Of a DNA stretch of 64,000 nt, positions 8,155 to 17,178 are shown piece by piece. A program made the translations under genes and the position numbers. This DNA is from Rathayibacter sp. VKM Ac-2760 (lineage in GTDB: Bacteria > Actinomycetota > Actinomycetes > Actinomycetales > Microbacteriaceae): contig NZ_CP047173.1 in assembly GCF_009834185.1 (NCBI RefSeq), positions 2,108,001 to 2,172,000 on the forward strand, in the 5' to 3' direction. Positions within the stretch are counted from its first letter, which is position 1. Each line of letters opens with the position of its first letter. Under the pieces are notes generated by a model. It worked only from the letters and a program-made list of their open reading frames with translations. It had not been told where the DNA came from and made no database searches.

Positions 8155-9678
8155 ATGTCCGAGACCATCGGAACCACTCCCCTCCACCAGCTCGCCGTCG
8201 TCCCGCACTGGATCGACGGACGCGAGTCGCCCTCGACCTCGGGCCGCACCGCCCCGGTCTTCGACCCCGCGCTGGGTGTGGCGACCAAGGAGGTCGCGCT
8301 GGCCGACGAGGCCGAGATCGCCGCGGCGATCGCCTCGGCGAAGGCCGCGTTCCCGGCTTGGCGCGACCTCTCCCTCGCCAAGCGCCAGCAGATCCTCTTC
8401 AAGTTCCGCGAGCTGCTCGAGGCGAAGAAGGGCGAGCTCGCGGAGATCATCACGTCCGAGCACGGGAAGGTCGTCTCGGACGCGCTCGGCGAGATCACCC
8501 GCGGCCAGGAGGTCGTGGAGTTCGCGACCGGCCTCGCGCACCACCTCAAGGGGGAGTACTCCGAGCAGGTCTCGACCGGCGTCGACGTGTACTCGACGAA
8601 GCAGCCGCTCGGCGTGGTCGGGATCATCTCGCCGTTCAACTTCCCCGCGATGGTGCCGATGTGGTTCTTCCCGATCGCGATCGCGGCCGGCAACACGGTC
8701 ATCCTCAAGCCCAGCGAGAAGGACCCGACCGCGGCGATCTGGCTCGCGAAGCTGTGGAAGGAGGCCGGCCTGCCCGACGGCGTCTTCACCGTGCTCAACG
8801 GCGACAAGCAGGCCGTCGACGGGCTGCTGACCTCGCCCGACGTCCGCTCGATCTCGTTCGTCGGCTCGACCCCGATCGCGCAGTACGTCTACGAGACGGG
8901 CACCAAGCACGGCAAGCGCGTGCAGGCCCTCGGCGGTGCGAAGAACCACATGCTCGTCCTGCCGGACGCCGACCTCGACCTCGTGGCCGACTCGGCGATC
9001 AACGCCGGCTTCGGCTCCGCCGGCGAGCGCTGCATGGCCATCTCCGTCGTCGTCGCCGTCGAGCCCGTCGCCGACGAGCTCATCACCAAGATCCAGGACC
9101 GCGCGTCGAAGCTGCGGATCGGCGACGGCCGCCGCGGCTGCGACATGGGGCCGCTGGTCACCGAGGCGCACCGCGACAAGGTCGCCTCCTACATCGCCAT
9201 CGGCGAGCAGGACGGCGCCGAGGTCGTCATCGACGGCCGCGGGATCGAGGTCGACGGCGACGAGAACGGCTTCTGGCTCGGACCGACGCTGCTCGACAAG
9301 GTCCCCACCACCTCCCGCGCCTACACCGAGGAGATCTTCGGACCGGTGCTCTCGATCGTCCGCGTCCAGTCGTACGAGGAGGGCGTCGAGCTGATCAACA
9401 CCGGCGCCTTCGGCAACGGGACCGCGATCTTCACCAACGACGGCGGGGCCGCGCGGCGCTTCCAGAACGAAGTCGAGGTCGGGATGATCGGCATCAACGT
9501 GCCGATCCCGGTGCCCGTGGCGACGTTCTCGTTCGGCGGCTGGAAGTCGTCGCTGTTCGGCGACACCAAGGCCCACGGCGCGGAGGGCGTGCGCTTCTTC
9601 ACGCAGCAGAAGGCGATCACGTCGCGCTGGCTGGACCCGAGCCACGGCGGCATCAACCTCGGCTTCCCGCAGAACTGA
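8155..9678 (+). CDS. iolA: (methyl)malonate-semialdehyde dehydrogenase, CoA-acylating
   Basis: 507 aa, typical length for MmsA/IolA. The aldehyde dehydrogenase fold shows PFNFPAMVPMWFFP, the NAD-binding FVGSTPIA, and the catalytic cysteine in SAGERCMAIS (Cys293); the family-specific NVPIPVPVATFSFGGWKSS follows near the C-terminus. It converts malonate semialdehyde to acetyl-CoA and CO2 with NAD and CoA, and can also take methylmalonate semialdehyde from valine. RBS AGAGAACAGG precedes ATG 8155. The operon is interrupted after this gene by the repeats at 9.7-9.9 kb. Confidence 0.93.
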   Translation: MSETIGTTPLHQLAVVPHWIDGRESPSTSGRTAPVFDPALGVATKEVALADEAEIAAAIASAKAAFPAWRDLSLAKRQQILFKFRELLEAKKGELAEIITSEHGKVVSDALGEITRGQEVVEFATGLAHHLKGEYSEQVSTGVDVYSTKQPLGVVGIISPFNFPAMVPMWFFPIAIAAGNTVILKPSEKDPTAAIWLAKLWKEAGLPDGVFTVLNGDKQAVDGLLTSPDVRSISFVGSTPIAQYVYETGTKHGKRVQALGGAKNHMLVLPDADLDLVADSAINAGFGSAGERCMAISVVVAVEPVADELITKIQDRASKLRIGDGRRGCDMGPLVTEAHRDKVASYIAIGEQDGAEVVIDGRGIEVDGDENGFWLGPTLLDKVPTTSRAYTEEIFGPVLSIVRVQSYEEGVELINTGAFGNGTAIFTNDGGAARRFQNEVEVGMIGINVPIPVPVATFSFGGWKSSLFGDTKAHGAEGVRFFTQQKAITSRWLDPSHGGINLGFPQN

Positions 9679-9696
9679 GGTCCGCCACCAGGAGGG

Positions 9697-9738
9697 GTGG
9701 ATCTCGATACGGACGCTCCGCGTCCTACTCGATCAGCA
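9697..9738 (-). repeat. degenerate copy of palindromic intergenic repeat, inverted
   Basis: gtggatctcgatacg, a short GC-rich hairpin and tactcgatcagca form the same framework (TCTCGATACG...TACTCGA) as the two 36-bp units downstream, but in the opposite orientation and with a different stem sequence (gacgctccgcgtc). Confidence 0.6.
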
Positions 9739-9757
9739 GGAATCGGGCCACCTCTCC

Positions 9758-9817
9758 GCATGCCGGCCGCGCAACGGCGCATCGCTTGCATGCCGGCCGC
9801 GCAACGGCGCATCGCTT
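9758..9817. repeat. tandem duplication of a 30-bp unit
   Basis: A 30-bp unit starting gcatgccggccgcgcaacgg is repeated exactly twice head to tail (9758-9787 and 9788-9817). A third copy begins (gcatgc) and is cut by the palindromic repeat. There are no spacers, so this is not a CRISPR array. Confidence 0.85.
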
Positions 9818-9824
9818 GCATGCT

Positions 9825-9860
9825 GGTCGAGTAGCCGCCGCAGGCGGCGTATCGAGACCC
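9825..9860. repeat. palindromic intergenic repeat, copy A
   Basis: 36 bp beginning ggtcgagtagccgccgcagg and ending gcggcgtatcgagaccc. The central gccgcc-gca-ggcggc forms a tight hairpin, flanked by tcga...tcga ends. It is identical to the copy at 9896 and sits between iolA and iolB. I associate this pattern with Microbacteriaceae intergenic regions (recollection, not checked). Confidence 0.75.
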
Positions 9861-9895
9861 ACCCACCGTCGGCCGAGAGGCCGCCGGCCCATGCG

Positions 9896-9931
9896 GGTCG
9901 AGTAGCCGCCGCAGGCGGCGTATCGAGACCC
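9896..9931. repeat. palindromic intergenic repeat, copy B
   Basis: Exact second copy of the 36-bp unit at 9825-9860, in the same orientation, 35 bp further on and 41 bp before iolB. Confidence 0.75.
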
Positions 9932-9972
9932 ACCCCATCAGCACACATCACCACGACGACGGAAGGTCGCAG

Positions 9973-10881
9973 ATGACCACGCAGAACGAGTGGGTGTTCC
10001 CGAAGGGGACTCTTCCGCGCGACGGATGGGAGTCCGTCGTCGACGACAGCGTGCCTGGGTGGCAGCACACCGGCCTCCGGATCGCCGATCTCGCGCCCGG
10101 CGTCGAGCTCGCGCTGCCCGCCGAGGGCGTCGAGCGCCTCGTCGTCCCCCTGTCCGGATCGTTCACGGTCCGGCACCAGAGCTCGGGCCCGTCGGAGACC
10201 ACCCTGCTGGAGGGTCGGGCTTCGGTCTTCGACGGCCCGAGCGATGTCCTCTACCTCTCGAGCCTCGCCTCCGCGACGCTCGAGGGGCAGGGGCGCGTCG
10301 CCGTGGCCGAGGCTCCGGCCGAGGACGTGCACCCGAGCCGCCACATCCTGCGCGACGAGGTCCCGGTCGAGCTGCGGGGCGCCGGCCGCTCCAGCCGGCA
10401 GGTGCACAACTTCGGCACCCCGCAGGTTCTCGCGGCTGGCCGCTTCATCGTCTGCGAGGTGATCACTCCGGCCGAGAACTGGTCGAGCTACCCGCCGCAC
10501 AAGCACGACGAGCTCATCCCCGGGCAGGAGTCGCGGCTCGAGGAGATCTACTACTTCGAGACGGCGGTCTCAAAGGGACTCGACGCCCCCGCCCAGGCGG
10601 ACCCGTTCGGCTTCCTCCGCACCTACTCGTCGCCGGCCGGCGAGATCGACGTCCTGGCCGAGGTGCGGACCGGCGACATCGCCCTGCTGCCCTACGGCTG
10701 GCACGGCCCGTGCGTCGCCGCTCCCGGCTACGACCTCTACTACCTGAACGTGATGGCCGGACCCGACCCCGACCGGGTCTGGAACATCTCCGACGACCCG
10801 GCGCACGGCTGGATCCGAGCGACCTGGGACGGTCAGGACATCGATCCCCGGCTCCCCTACGGCCCCGACACCTCCCGCTGA
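9973..10881 (+). CDS. iolB: 5-deoxy-glucuronate isomerase
   Basis: 302 aa bicupin of the IolB family. Metal ligands are visible in SSYPPHKHDE (His176, His178), the EEIYYFE stretch near 194-200 and YGWHGPCVAAPGY near 241-253, ending with the family signature YYLNVMAG. It isomerises 5-deoxy-glucuronate to 2-deoxy-5-keto-gluconate, the iolC substrate. ATG 9973 follows GGAAGG. The gene is separated from iolA by 294 bp of repeats, so it may have its own promoter or depend on read-through. Confidence 0.92.
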   Translation: MTTQNEWVFPKGTLPRDGWESVVDDSVPGWQHTGLRIADLAPGVELALPAEGVERLVVPLSGSFTVRHQSSGPSETTLLEGRASVFDGPSDVLYLSSLASATLEGQGRVAVAEAPAEDVHPSRHILRDEVPVELRGAGRSSRQVHNFGTPQVLAAGRFIVCEVITPAENWSSYPPHKHDELIPGQESRLEEIYYFETAVSKGLDAPAQADPFGFLRTYSSPAGEIDVLAEVRTGDIALLPYGWHGPCVAAPGYDLYYLNVMAGPDPDRVWNISDDPAHGWIRATWDGQDIDPRLPYGPDTSR

Positions 10882-10914
10882 CGCGGACCTCCGACGAAGA
10901 AGGACAGCACCGAC

Positions 10915-12813
10915 ATGAGCACCACCAGGCGGATGACCGTCAGCCAGGCCCTGATCGAGTTCCTCGCGAATCAGTGGACCGTCGACGGCGAGCACCGCGA
11001 GCGCACCATCGCCGGGACCTTCGGCATCTTCGGCCACGGCAACGTCGCCGGGATCGGCCAGGCGCTGAAGCAGTTCGAGGTCGAGCAGCCGGGTGCGATG
11101 CCCTATCACCAGGCCCGCAACGAGCAGGCGATGGTGCACCAGTCCGTCGGCTGGGCGCGGATGCGCCGCCGGCGCTCCACCTTCGCCAGCGCGGCGTCCG
11201 TCGGACCGGGCGCCGCCAACATGCTGACGGGAGCCGCGCTCGCCACCACGAATCGCCTCCCCGCGCTGCTGCTGCCCAGCGACACCTTCGCCACCCGGGT
11301 CGCGGATCCGGTGCTGCAGCAGATCGAGCTGCCGCACGACACGAGCGTCCAGGTCACCGACGCGTTCCGCCCGCTCTCGCGGTTCTTCGACCGGGTCGAC
11401 CGCCCCGAGAAGCTGTTCTCGATCGCCCTCGCCGCGATGCGCGTGCTGACCGACCCGGCCGAGACCGGCGCAGTCACGATCGCGCTCCCCGAGGACGTCC
11501 AGGCCGAGACGCTCGACGTGCCCGAGGAGTTCCTCGCGCCGCGCGAGTGGCACGTGCGCCGGCCCCTCCCCGAGAAGGGCCCGCTCGCCCGCGCGGTCGC
11601 GGCGATCCGCTCCGCGCGGAACCCGATCGTCGTCGCGGGCGGCGGCGTGATCTACTCCGGCGCCGAGGACGCCCTCCGCGCGCTCGTCGAGGCCACCGGG
11701 ATCCCGGTCGGCACCTCGCAGGCCGGCGGCGGCTCCCTGAACTGGGACCACCCGCAGTACCTCGGCGGCATCGGCGCGACCGGCACCACCGCCGCCAACC
11801 GCCTCGCGGCCGAGGCGGACGTCGTCATCGGGATCGGCACCCGCTACTCCGACTTCACCACCGCGAGCCGCACCGCGTTCCAGAACCCGGATGTCACGTT
11901 CGTGAACATCAACGTCGCCTCGTTCGACGCCTACAAGCACGGCTCGCAGCTGCCCGTCATCGCCGACGCCCGCGAGGCGCTCGAGGCGCTGCTCCCGGCG
12001 CTCGAGGGCTGGCAGGTCGGCGAGGACTGGGCCGGCACGGCGGCCGCGGAGAAGCGCACCTGGGACACCGCGGTCGACCGCGCCTTCGAGCCCTCCGGTC
12101 TCGACCTGCCCGGCCAGACCGAGATCATCCACGCCGTGCAGTCGGCCAGCGACCCGCGCGACGTCGTCATCCAGGCCGCCGGCTCGCTGCCCGGTGACCT
12201 GCACAAGCTGTGGCGGGTGCGCGACAGCCTCGGCTACCACGTCGAGTACGCCTTCTCCTGCATGGGCTACGAGATCGCCGGCGGACTCGGCGTGCGCCGC
12301 GCCGCTCCTGACCGCGACGCCATCGTGATGGTCGGCGACGGCTCCTACCTGATGCTGCACACCGAGCTGGTCACCGCGGTGGCCGAGGGGCTGAAGATCA
12401 TCGTGGTGCTGATCCAGAACCACGGCTACGCCTCGATCGGGCACCTCTCCGAGACCGTCGGCTCCGAGCGCTTCGGCACCTGGTACCGCTACAAGGACGA
12501 GCGCGGACTGTTCCAGGGGAACGACGTCCTCCCGGTCGACCTCGCCGCCAACGCGCGCAGCTACGGCGTCGACACGATCGAGGTCCAGCCCGGACCGGAC
12601 GCGATCGCCGACCTGCGCGCGGCGGTCACGGCCGCGAAGGCGTCCGACACCACCACGCTGATCCACATCCACAGCGACCCGCTGCTCTACGCTCCCGACG
12701 GCGAGGGCTGGTGGGACGTCCCCGTCTCGGAGGTCGCGACCCTCGACGCGACGATCAGCGCCCGCGCCGAGTACGTCGAGCAGCGCCGACTCCAGCGCCC
12801 CCTGCTCGGCTGA
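10915..12813 (+). CDS. iolD: 3D-(3,5/4)-trihydroxycyclohexane-1,2-dione hydrolase
   Basis: 632 aa thiamine-diphosphate enzyme of the acetolactate-synthase superfamily. The N-terminal PYR domain has HQARNEQAMVHQSVGWARM with the catalytic Glu near residue 66. The middle domain runs from about 215 to 360. The C-terminal PP domain has the ThDP/Mg motif GDGSYLML (474-481) through QNHGY. It hydrolyses the ring of trihydroxycyclohexanedione to 5-deoxy-glucuronate. The length fits IolD (about 630-640 aa). It follows iolB by 33 bp with an AAGGA site. Confidence 0.93.
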   Translation: MSTTRRMTVSQALIEFLANQWTVDGEHRERTIAGTFGIFGHGNVAGIGQALKQFEVEQPGAMPYHQARNEQAMVHQSVGWARMRRRRSTFASAASVGPGAANMLTGAALATTNRLPALLLPSDTFATRVADPVLQQIELPHDTSVQVTDAFRPLSRFFDRVDRPEKLFSIALAAMRVLTDPAETGAVTIALPEDVQAETLDVPEEFLAPREWHVRRPLPEKGPLARAVAAIRSARNPIVVAGGGVIYSGAEDALRALVEATGIPVGTSQAGGGSLNWDHPQYLGGIGATGTTAANRLAAEADVVIGIGTRYSDFTTASRTAFQNPDVTFVNINVASFDAYKHGSQLPVIADAREALEALLPALEGWQVGEDWAGTAAAEKRTWDTAVDRAFEPSGLDLPGQTEIIHAVQSASDPRDVVIQAAGSLPGDLHKLWRVRDSLGYHVEYAFSCMGYEIAGGLGVRRAAPDRDAIVMVGDGSYLMLHTELVTAVAEGLKIIVVLIQNHGYASIGHLSETVGSERFGTWYRYKDERGLFQGNDVLPVDLAANARSYGVDTIEVQPGPDAIADLRAAVTAAKASDTTTLIHIHSDPLLYAPDGEGWWDVPVSEVATLDATISARAEYVEQRRLQRPLLG

Positions 12814-12863
12814 GCCGACCACTTCCGCCCTACCAGAACCGACCAGAAGGACACCGTCGTTCC

Positions 12864-13799
12864 ATGAGCACCGACTCGACCACCCCCGGATCCGCGCAGG
12901 GTCTCCGCATCGGCACCGCCCCCGACTCCTGGGGCGTGTGGTTCCCCGATCACCCGGGCCAGATCCCCTGGCGCCGCTTCCTCGACGAGGTCGTGGCGGC
13001 GGGCTACGAATGGATCGAGCTCGGTCCGTTCGGCTACCTGCCGACCGATCCGCACGAGCTGCAGGACGAGCTCGGCTCGCGCGGGCTCAAGCTCTCGGCG
13101 GGGACGGTCTTCACGGGATTCCACAAGGGCGAGGACCAGTGGAAGCGTGCCTGGGACCAGGCGCTCGACGTCGCCGGCCTGGCCTCGAAGCTGGGTGCCG
13201 AGCACCTCGTCGTGATCCCGGACCTCTGGCGGTCCGACGCGACGACCGAGGTCCTCGAGTCGCGCACACTCGACGACGAGCAGTGGGCGAAGCTGGCGAA
13301 GGGCCACGACCAGCTCGGCAAGGCGCTGCTCGAGGAGTTCGGGATGAAGCAGCAGTTCCACTCGCACGCCGATAGCCACGTGGGCACCTACCGCGAGGTC
13401 GAGCGCTTCCTCGCCGAGACCGATGCGGCGTACACGAACCTCTGCCTCGACACCGGCCACTTCGCCTACTACCTCGGCGACAACGTGAAGCTGATCGAAG
13501 AGTTCCCGGAGCGGATCGGCTACCTGCACCTCAAGCAGGTCGAGCCCGACATCCTCGCCGCGGCGCTCAAGAACGACACCCCGTTCGCCACGGCCGTGGC
13601 GCAGGGAGTCATGACGGAGCCGCCGCACGGCGTGCCCGCCTTCGCGCCGATCATCGAGGCGGTCGCGAAGATCGACCCCGAGATCTTCGCGATCGTCGAG
13701 CAGGACATGTTCGGCGTGGACATCGACCTGCCCGGCCCGATCGCCGAGCGCACCTTCCGCCACATCTTCGGCTGCACCGCGATGGCCCGCGTCCGCTGA
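12864..13799 (+). CDS. iolE: myo-inosose-2 dehydratase
   Basis: 311 aa TIM-barrel protein of the xylose-isomerase-like superfamily. It begins LRIGTAPDSWGVWFPD, with a metal-site core around QQFHSHADSHVG, NLCLDTGHFAYYLG and YLHLKQVEPDI. ATG 12864 follows AGAAGGA. IolE dehydrates 2-keto-myo-inositol to the trihydroxycyclohexanedione. The assignment as IolE rather than IolH rests partly on order: iolD-iolE-iolG-iolH is the Corynebacterium glutamicum arrangement, and two isomerase-like barrels flank iolG here. Confidence 0.85.
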   Translation: MSTDSTTPGSAQGLRIGTAPDSWGVWFPDHPGQIPWRRFLDEVVAAGYEWIELGPFGYLPTDPHELQDELGSRGLKLSAGTVFTGFHKGEDQWKRAWDQALDVAGLASKLGAEHLVVIPDLWRSDATTEVLESRTLDDEQWAKLAKGHDQLGKALLEEFGMKQQFHSHADSHVGTYREVERFLAETDAAYTNLCLDTGHFAYYLGDNVKLIEEFPERIGYLHLKQVEPDILAAALKNDTPFATAVAQGVMTEPPHGVPAFAPIIEAVAKIDPEIFAIVEQDMFGVDIDLPGPIAERTFRHIFGCTAMARVR

Positions 13800-13834
13800 C
13801 GCCGGCATCCCCCGTTCCCAAGGAGAACCAGACC

Positions 13835-14887
13835 ATGACCCTCACCGACACCTCCGCCACCGCCGCTCCCGCGATCACCAGCGACCTCCGCGTCGCCGTC
13901 GTCGGCGCCGGCATGATGGGCGCGGACCACGTCCGCCGCATCACCCAGAAGATCTCGAACGCGACCGTCACCGCGATCGTCGAGCCGTTCGAGGAGCGGG
14001 CCCAGGCCGCGGCCGCCCTCGCGCCCGGCTCGGTCGGCGTCGCCACGATCGAGGAGGCCATCGACCGCGACCTCATCGACGCCGTCGTGATCGCCACCCC
14101 CGGTCCGTACCACGTGCCGGTGCTGCTGCCGGCGCTCGAGGCGAAGCTCGCGATCCTCTGCGAGAAGCCGCTGACCGAGGACTCCGAGGACGCCCTGCGC
14201 ATCCTCGAGGCCGAGCAGAAGCTCGACCGCCCGCACATCCAGGTCGGCTTCATGCGCCGCTTCGACGACGAGTACATCCAGCTGCAGGAGCTGATCCGCG
14301 GCGGCGAGCTGGGCGCGCTGCTCGGCACGCACCACCGCCACCGCAACGCGGCCGTCCCGGACAGCTACCGGAACACGATGCTGATCAGCGACTCCGTCGT
14401 CCACGAGATCGACATCGTCAACTTCCTCACCGGAGAGAAGATCGTCGGCATCGAGGTGAAGAACCTCAAGCGCAACTCGCTGAACGCCGAGGGCTTCAAC
14501 GACCCGATCCTCGCACTGCTCTACACCGAGTCCGGGATCCTCGCGGACGTCGAGATGAACGTGAACGTGCGCTTCGGCTACGAGGTGACCACCGAGGCGG
14601 TCTTCGAGCAGGGCATCGCGAACATCGGCGCCACCCGCGGACTGGTCCGCCGCTTCGCCGGCACGATCTCGCAGGCCGAGAACCCGTCGTTCAAGGAGCG
14701 CTTCAGCGCCGCCTACGACGCGGAGTTCCAGGCCTGGGTCGACGCCGCGCGGGCGGGACGCATCGGCGGACCCTCCGCCTGGGAGGGCTACCTCGCCACG
14801 GTCGCCGCCGAGGCCGGCGTCCGCGCGATCACGAACGGCACGCTCGAGTCCGTCGAGTACATCGCCCAGCCCGCCTTCTACGCCTGA
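13835..14887 (+). CDS. iolG: inositol 2-dehydrogenase
   Basis: 350 aa Gfo/Idh/MocA enzyme. The Rossmann motif is GAGMMGADHVRR (residues about 26-37), the EKP motif is at 110-112, and the catalytic set Lys111, Asp186 and His190 in DSVVHEIDIVNFL keeps the Asp-X3-His spacing of characterised inositol dehydrogenases. It oxidises myo-inositol at C2 with NAD to 2-keto-myo-inositol, the first step of the pathway. AAGGAG precedes ATG 13835. Confidence 0.92.
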   Translation: MTLTDTSATAAPAITSDLRVAVVGAGMMGADHVRRITQKISNATVTAIVEPFEERAQAAAALAPGSVGVATIEEAIDRDLIDAVVIATPGPYHVPVLLPALEAKLAILCEKPLTEDSEDALRILEAEQKLDRPHIQVGFMRRFDDEYIQLQELIRGGELGALLGTHHRHRNAAVPDSYRNTMLISDSVVHEIDIVNFLTGEKIVGIEVKNLKRNSLNAEGFNDPILALLYTESGILADVEMNVNVRFGYEVTTEAVFEQGIANIGATRGLVRRFAGTISQAENPSFKERFSAAYDAEFQAWVDAARAGRIGGPSAWEGYLATVAAEAGVRAITNGTLESVEYIAQPAFYA

Positions 14888-14897
14888 GGATCGGACC

Positions 14898-15785
14898 ATG
14901 GTGAAGATCGCCCTCGACCCCACCCCCTTCCACAGCACGCACGAGCTGCTCGAGTTCCCGCGGCTCGTCGCCGACCTCGGCTATGAGTGGCTGCAGCTCA
15001 CCCCGCATCCCGACTTCATCCCGTTCCACCGGCGCGCCCGCGCCGACGACGAGCTGGTCGGCGCCCTGAAGAAGGCGGTGTCGGACGCCGGCATCGGCAT
15101 CTGCGCGCTGCAGCCGGTGCTGCGCTGGTCCTCCCCCGACGAGTCGCTGCGCCAGCACGCGGTGAGTCACGCCAAGCGCGTGATCGAGATCGCGGTCGAG
15201 CTGGGGGTGCCGGTGATCAACACCGAGTTCAGCGGCCGGCCCGAGGCGCAGGAGGACTCCGAGAACTCCTTCCACCGCTCGATGGAGGAGCTCGTGCCGA
15301 TACTCGAGCGCGAGGGTGTGCGGATGAACTTCGATCCGCACCCGGACGACTTCGTCGAGGAGGGCCGGGAGGCTCTGCGGGTGCTGCGCGGGGTGAACTC
15401 CCCCGCGATCGGCTTCGTCTACGTCGGCGCGCACAGCTTCCACCTGGGCGGCCCGGGCGGCGACGCCGAGGGGATCGTGGCGGCGGCGGGCGACCGGCTG
15501 GGCGCGGTCTTCGCGGCCGACACCTTCGACCACCACCGCTCGCACGGCCTGCGGTACATCTCCAACCCGCCCGGCAACGCCGCCCGGATCCATCAGCACC
15601 TCGCGATCGGCGACGGCGACGTCGACTGGACGCAGCTCTTCTCCGCCCTGGCGGCGAACGGCTTCCTCGATCGCGAGGAGTCGATCCTGGTCTCGAACGT
15701 CTTCGCCGAGGACGAGACGGCCGAGGAGACGTCGCGGGCGCAACTGGCACGGATCTCCGAGCTGATCTCCGCCGCTCGGAGCTGA
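14898..15785 (+). CDS. iolH: sugar phosphate isomerase/epimerase family protein
   Basis: 295 aa xylose-isomerase-like TIM barrel beginning MVKIALDPTPFHSTHELLEF, with metal-site segments VPVINTEFSGRPEAQ, MNFDPHPDDFVEEG and FAADTFDHHRSHG. It starts 11 bp after iolG and is the last gene before a strong terminator. By position and fold it corresponds to IolH, whose exact step is poorly defined. A role in an alternative inositol isomer branch is possible. The symbol is given by synteny. Confidence 0.75.
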   Translation: MVKIALDPTPFHSTHELLEFPRLVADLGYEWLQLTPHPDFIPFHRRARADDELVGALKKAVSDAGIGICALQPVLRWSSPDESLRQHAVSHAKRVIEIAVELGVPVINTEFSGRPEAQEDSENSFHRSMEELVPILEREGVRMNFDPHPDDFVEEGREALRVLRGVNSPAIGFVYVGAHSFHLGGPGGDAEGIVAAAGDRLGAVFAADTFDHHRSHGLRYISNPPGNAARIHQHLAIGDGDVDWTQLFSALAANGFLDREESILVSNVFAEDETAEETSRAQLARISELISAARS

Positions 15786-15824
15786 TGCCACTGGGCCGAG
15801 CGCGCGGCTCCCGTCACCACGGTC

Positions 15825-15860
15825 AGCGCGAGCAAGGGGGACTCTCCCCTTGCTCGCGCT
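15825..15860 (+). terminator. terminator of the iol operon
   Basis: A 15-bp perfect stem agcgcgagcaagggg / ccccttgctcgcgct with a 6-nt loop, followed by gttcttgttt. Typical intrinsic terminator 40 bp after iolH. Confidence 0.85.
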
Positions 15861-15885
15861 GTTCTTGTTTCGCGAGGTGCGATAA

Positions 15886-15899
15886 CATGTAAGGACATT
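15886..15899. promoter_or_regulatory. putative iol-type operator 4
   Basis: catgtaaggacatt keeps the outer half-sites (atgt...gacatt) of the shared 14-bp inverted repeat. It lies 20 bp before the tautomerase gene. Confidence 0.4.
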
Positions 15900-15918
15900 C
15901 TTACCAAAAGGAGCCCCT

Positions 15919-16341
15919 ATGCCTCTCGTGCGCATCGACCTCACCCGCGGCCGCACCCCCGAGGGTGTCCGCGCCCTCGCCGACGCGATCCACACCGCGA
16001 TCGTCGAGGTCTACGGCATCCCGCCGCGCGACCGGTTCCAGATCGTCACCCAGCACGACGCGGGCGAGATCATCGCCGAGGACGCCGGGCTCGGCTTCGA
16101 GCGGGAGGCGGACGACGTCGTCGTCGTCCACGTCTTCACCCAGCGCGGTCGCTCGGATGAGATCAAGCAGGCCCTCTATGCGCGGATCGCCGAGCGTCTC
16201 GCCGGGGTGGGCGTCGCTGGCAGCAACGTGTTCATCGGCTACGTCGAGAACGGCCCGCAGGACTGGTCCTTCGGCTTCGGTGCGGCGCAGTACCTCACCG
16301 GCGAGCTGGCGGTGCCCCGCTCCGCTCCCGTCGGCTCGTGA
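15919..16341 (+). CDS. tautomerase family protein
   Basis: 140 aa, the size of single-chain MIF/4-OT superfamily members such as malonate-semialdehyde-decarboxylase-like proteins. It begins MPLVRIDLTRGRTPEGVRAL, so Pro2 becomes the N-terminal catalytic base after Met removal, and Arg5/Arg10 are in the usual zone. It follows the iol terminator with its own operator-like site and an AAAAGGAG ribosome site. It could tautomerise a keto intermediate of inositol breakdown or act on malonate semialdehyde; both are inference. Confidence 0.8.
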   Translation: MPLVRIDLTRGRTPEGVRALADAIHTAIVEVYGIPPRDRFQIVTQHDAGEIIAEDAGLGFEREADDVVVVHVFTQRGRSDEIKQALYARIAERLAGVGVAGSNVFIGYVENGPQDWSFGFGAAQYLTGELAVPRSAPVGS

Positions 16342-16360
16342 CGGCGCACTCGCGGTTCTG

Positions 16361-17122
16361 ATGGCACCGGTCGTTCCGGTCGAGCGAGGCTCTGCACTCA
16401 CTGCCTGGGGTCAGGTTCTGCGCGACCTGCGCCGACGGCTCGACACCGGCGAGTTCCCGCCGGGGACCCCGCTGCCCGCGGAGTCTGCGCTGGTCGCGCA
16501 GTACGAGGTGAGTCGCATCACCGTGCGGCGGGCGATCGCGGAGCTCGTCGCCCAGGATCGAGTGATCACCAAGCCCGGCTCCGGGACGTACGCCGGAACG
16601 CGGCGGGATACGCGGGTGCACCTGGACCTCTCCCTGCCCTGGCGAGAGCAGGTCCTCGCGGCCGGCCGCGTGGCGCGGACCGAGAACGCGTCCGGACCGA
16701 GCCCGGAAGGTGCGCCCCCCACCTCCGTCGCGCTCCTCGACCCCGCGGCTGCGCGTGCAGCGCGACCCATGGTCCGCCGGCTGCATTCGGTCGACGGCGC
16801 ACCCGTCGGCATGACCGACGCGTGGATCACCGATCGGGGTGCCGTCCTCCCGATCGGGGAGGACGAGCGCGTTCTGGAGTACGGCGTCCTCGATCTCGAG
16901 GAGGCGTCGCAGGAGCAGGCCGCCGCGCTCCACGCGCCGGTGCTCGCGCAGCTGATCGTCATCACCGCCCGGAGCAGCCTCGCGTCGACCGGCGAGACGA
17001 TCGGATTCTCGAGGACGTGGTGGGTGGCATCGCGGGTGAGGCTCGCCCGGACCCGCGCTCTCGCCGCCGGGGCGGTCGACGTCCCCCTCTTCGGTCACCT
17101 GTCCTCTTCACCGGACAGGTAA
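16361..17122 (+). CDS. GntR/HutC-family regulator
   Basis: 253 aa from ATG 16361. The winged helix covers residues about 15-80 (LPAESALVAQYEVSRITVRR, then the wing ITKPGSGTYAG); a UTRA-like effector domain follows to about 240. The frame is open further upstream, but that sequence belongs to the tautomerase gene in another phase. It lies between the tautomerase and the CUT2 importer, so it may regulate either. It is less similar to the first GntR (2627) than recent duplicates would be. Confidence 0.8.
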   Translation: MAPVVPVERGSALTAWGQVLRDLRRRLDTGEFPPGTPLPAESALVAQYEVSRITVRRAIAELVAQDRVITKPGSGTYAGTRRDTRVHLDLSLPWREQVLAAGRVARTENASGPSPEGAPPTSVALLDPAAARAARPMVRRLHSVDGAPVGMTDAWITDRGAVLPIGEDERVLEYGVLDLEEASQEQAAALHAPVLAQLIVITARSSLASTGETIGFSRTWWVASRVRLARTRALAAGAVDVPLFGHLSSSPDR

Positions 17123-17178
17123 GGGGTCTCAGGTCATCCGAGAAGGTCTGCTTGGAGACGATTCTGTCACGACGAGCA

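Noticed and set aside
9758..9931. Possible CRISPR array at the iolA-iolB repeats
   Set aside because: The 30-bp copies are directly adjacent with no spacers, the palindromic units are only two, and no cas gene is near.
9681..9972. Possible insertion-sequence remnant at the iolA-iolB repeats
   Set aside because: No transposase fragment, no terminal inverted repeats with target duplication; the units look like short dispersed palindromic repeats.
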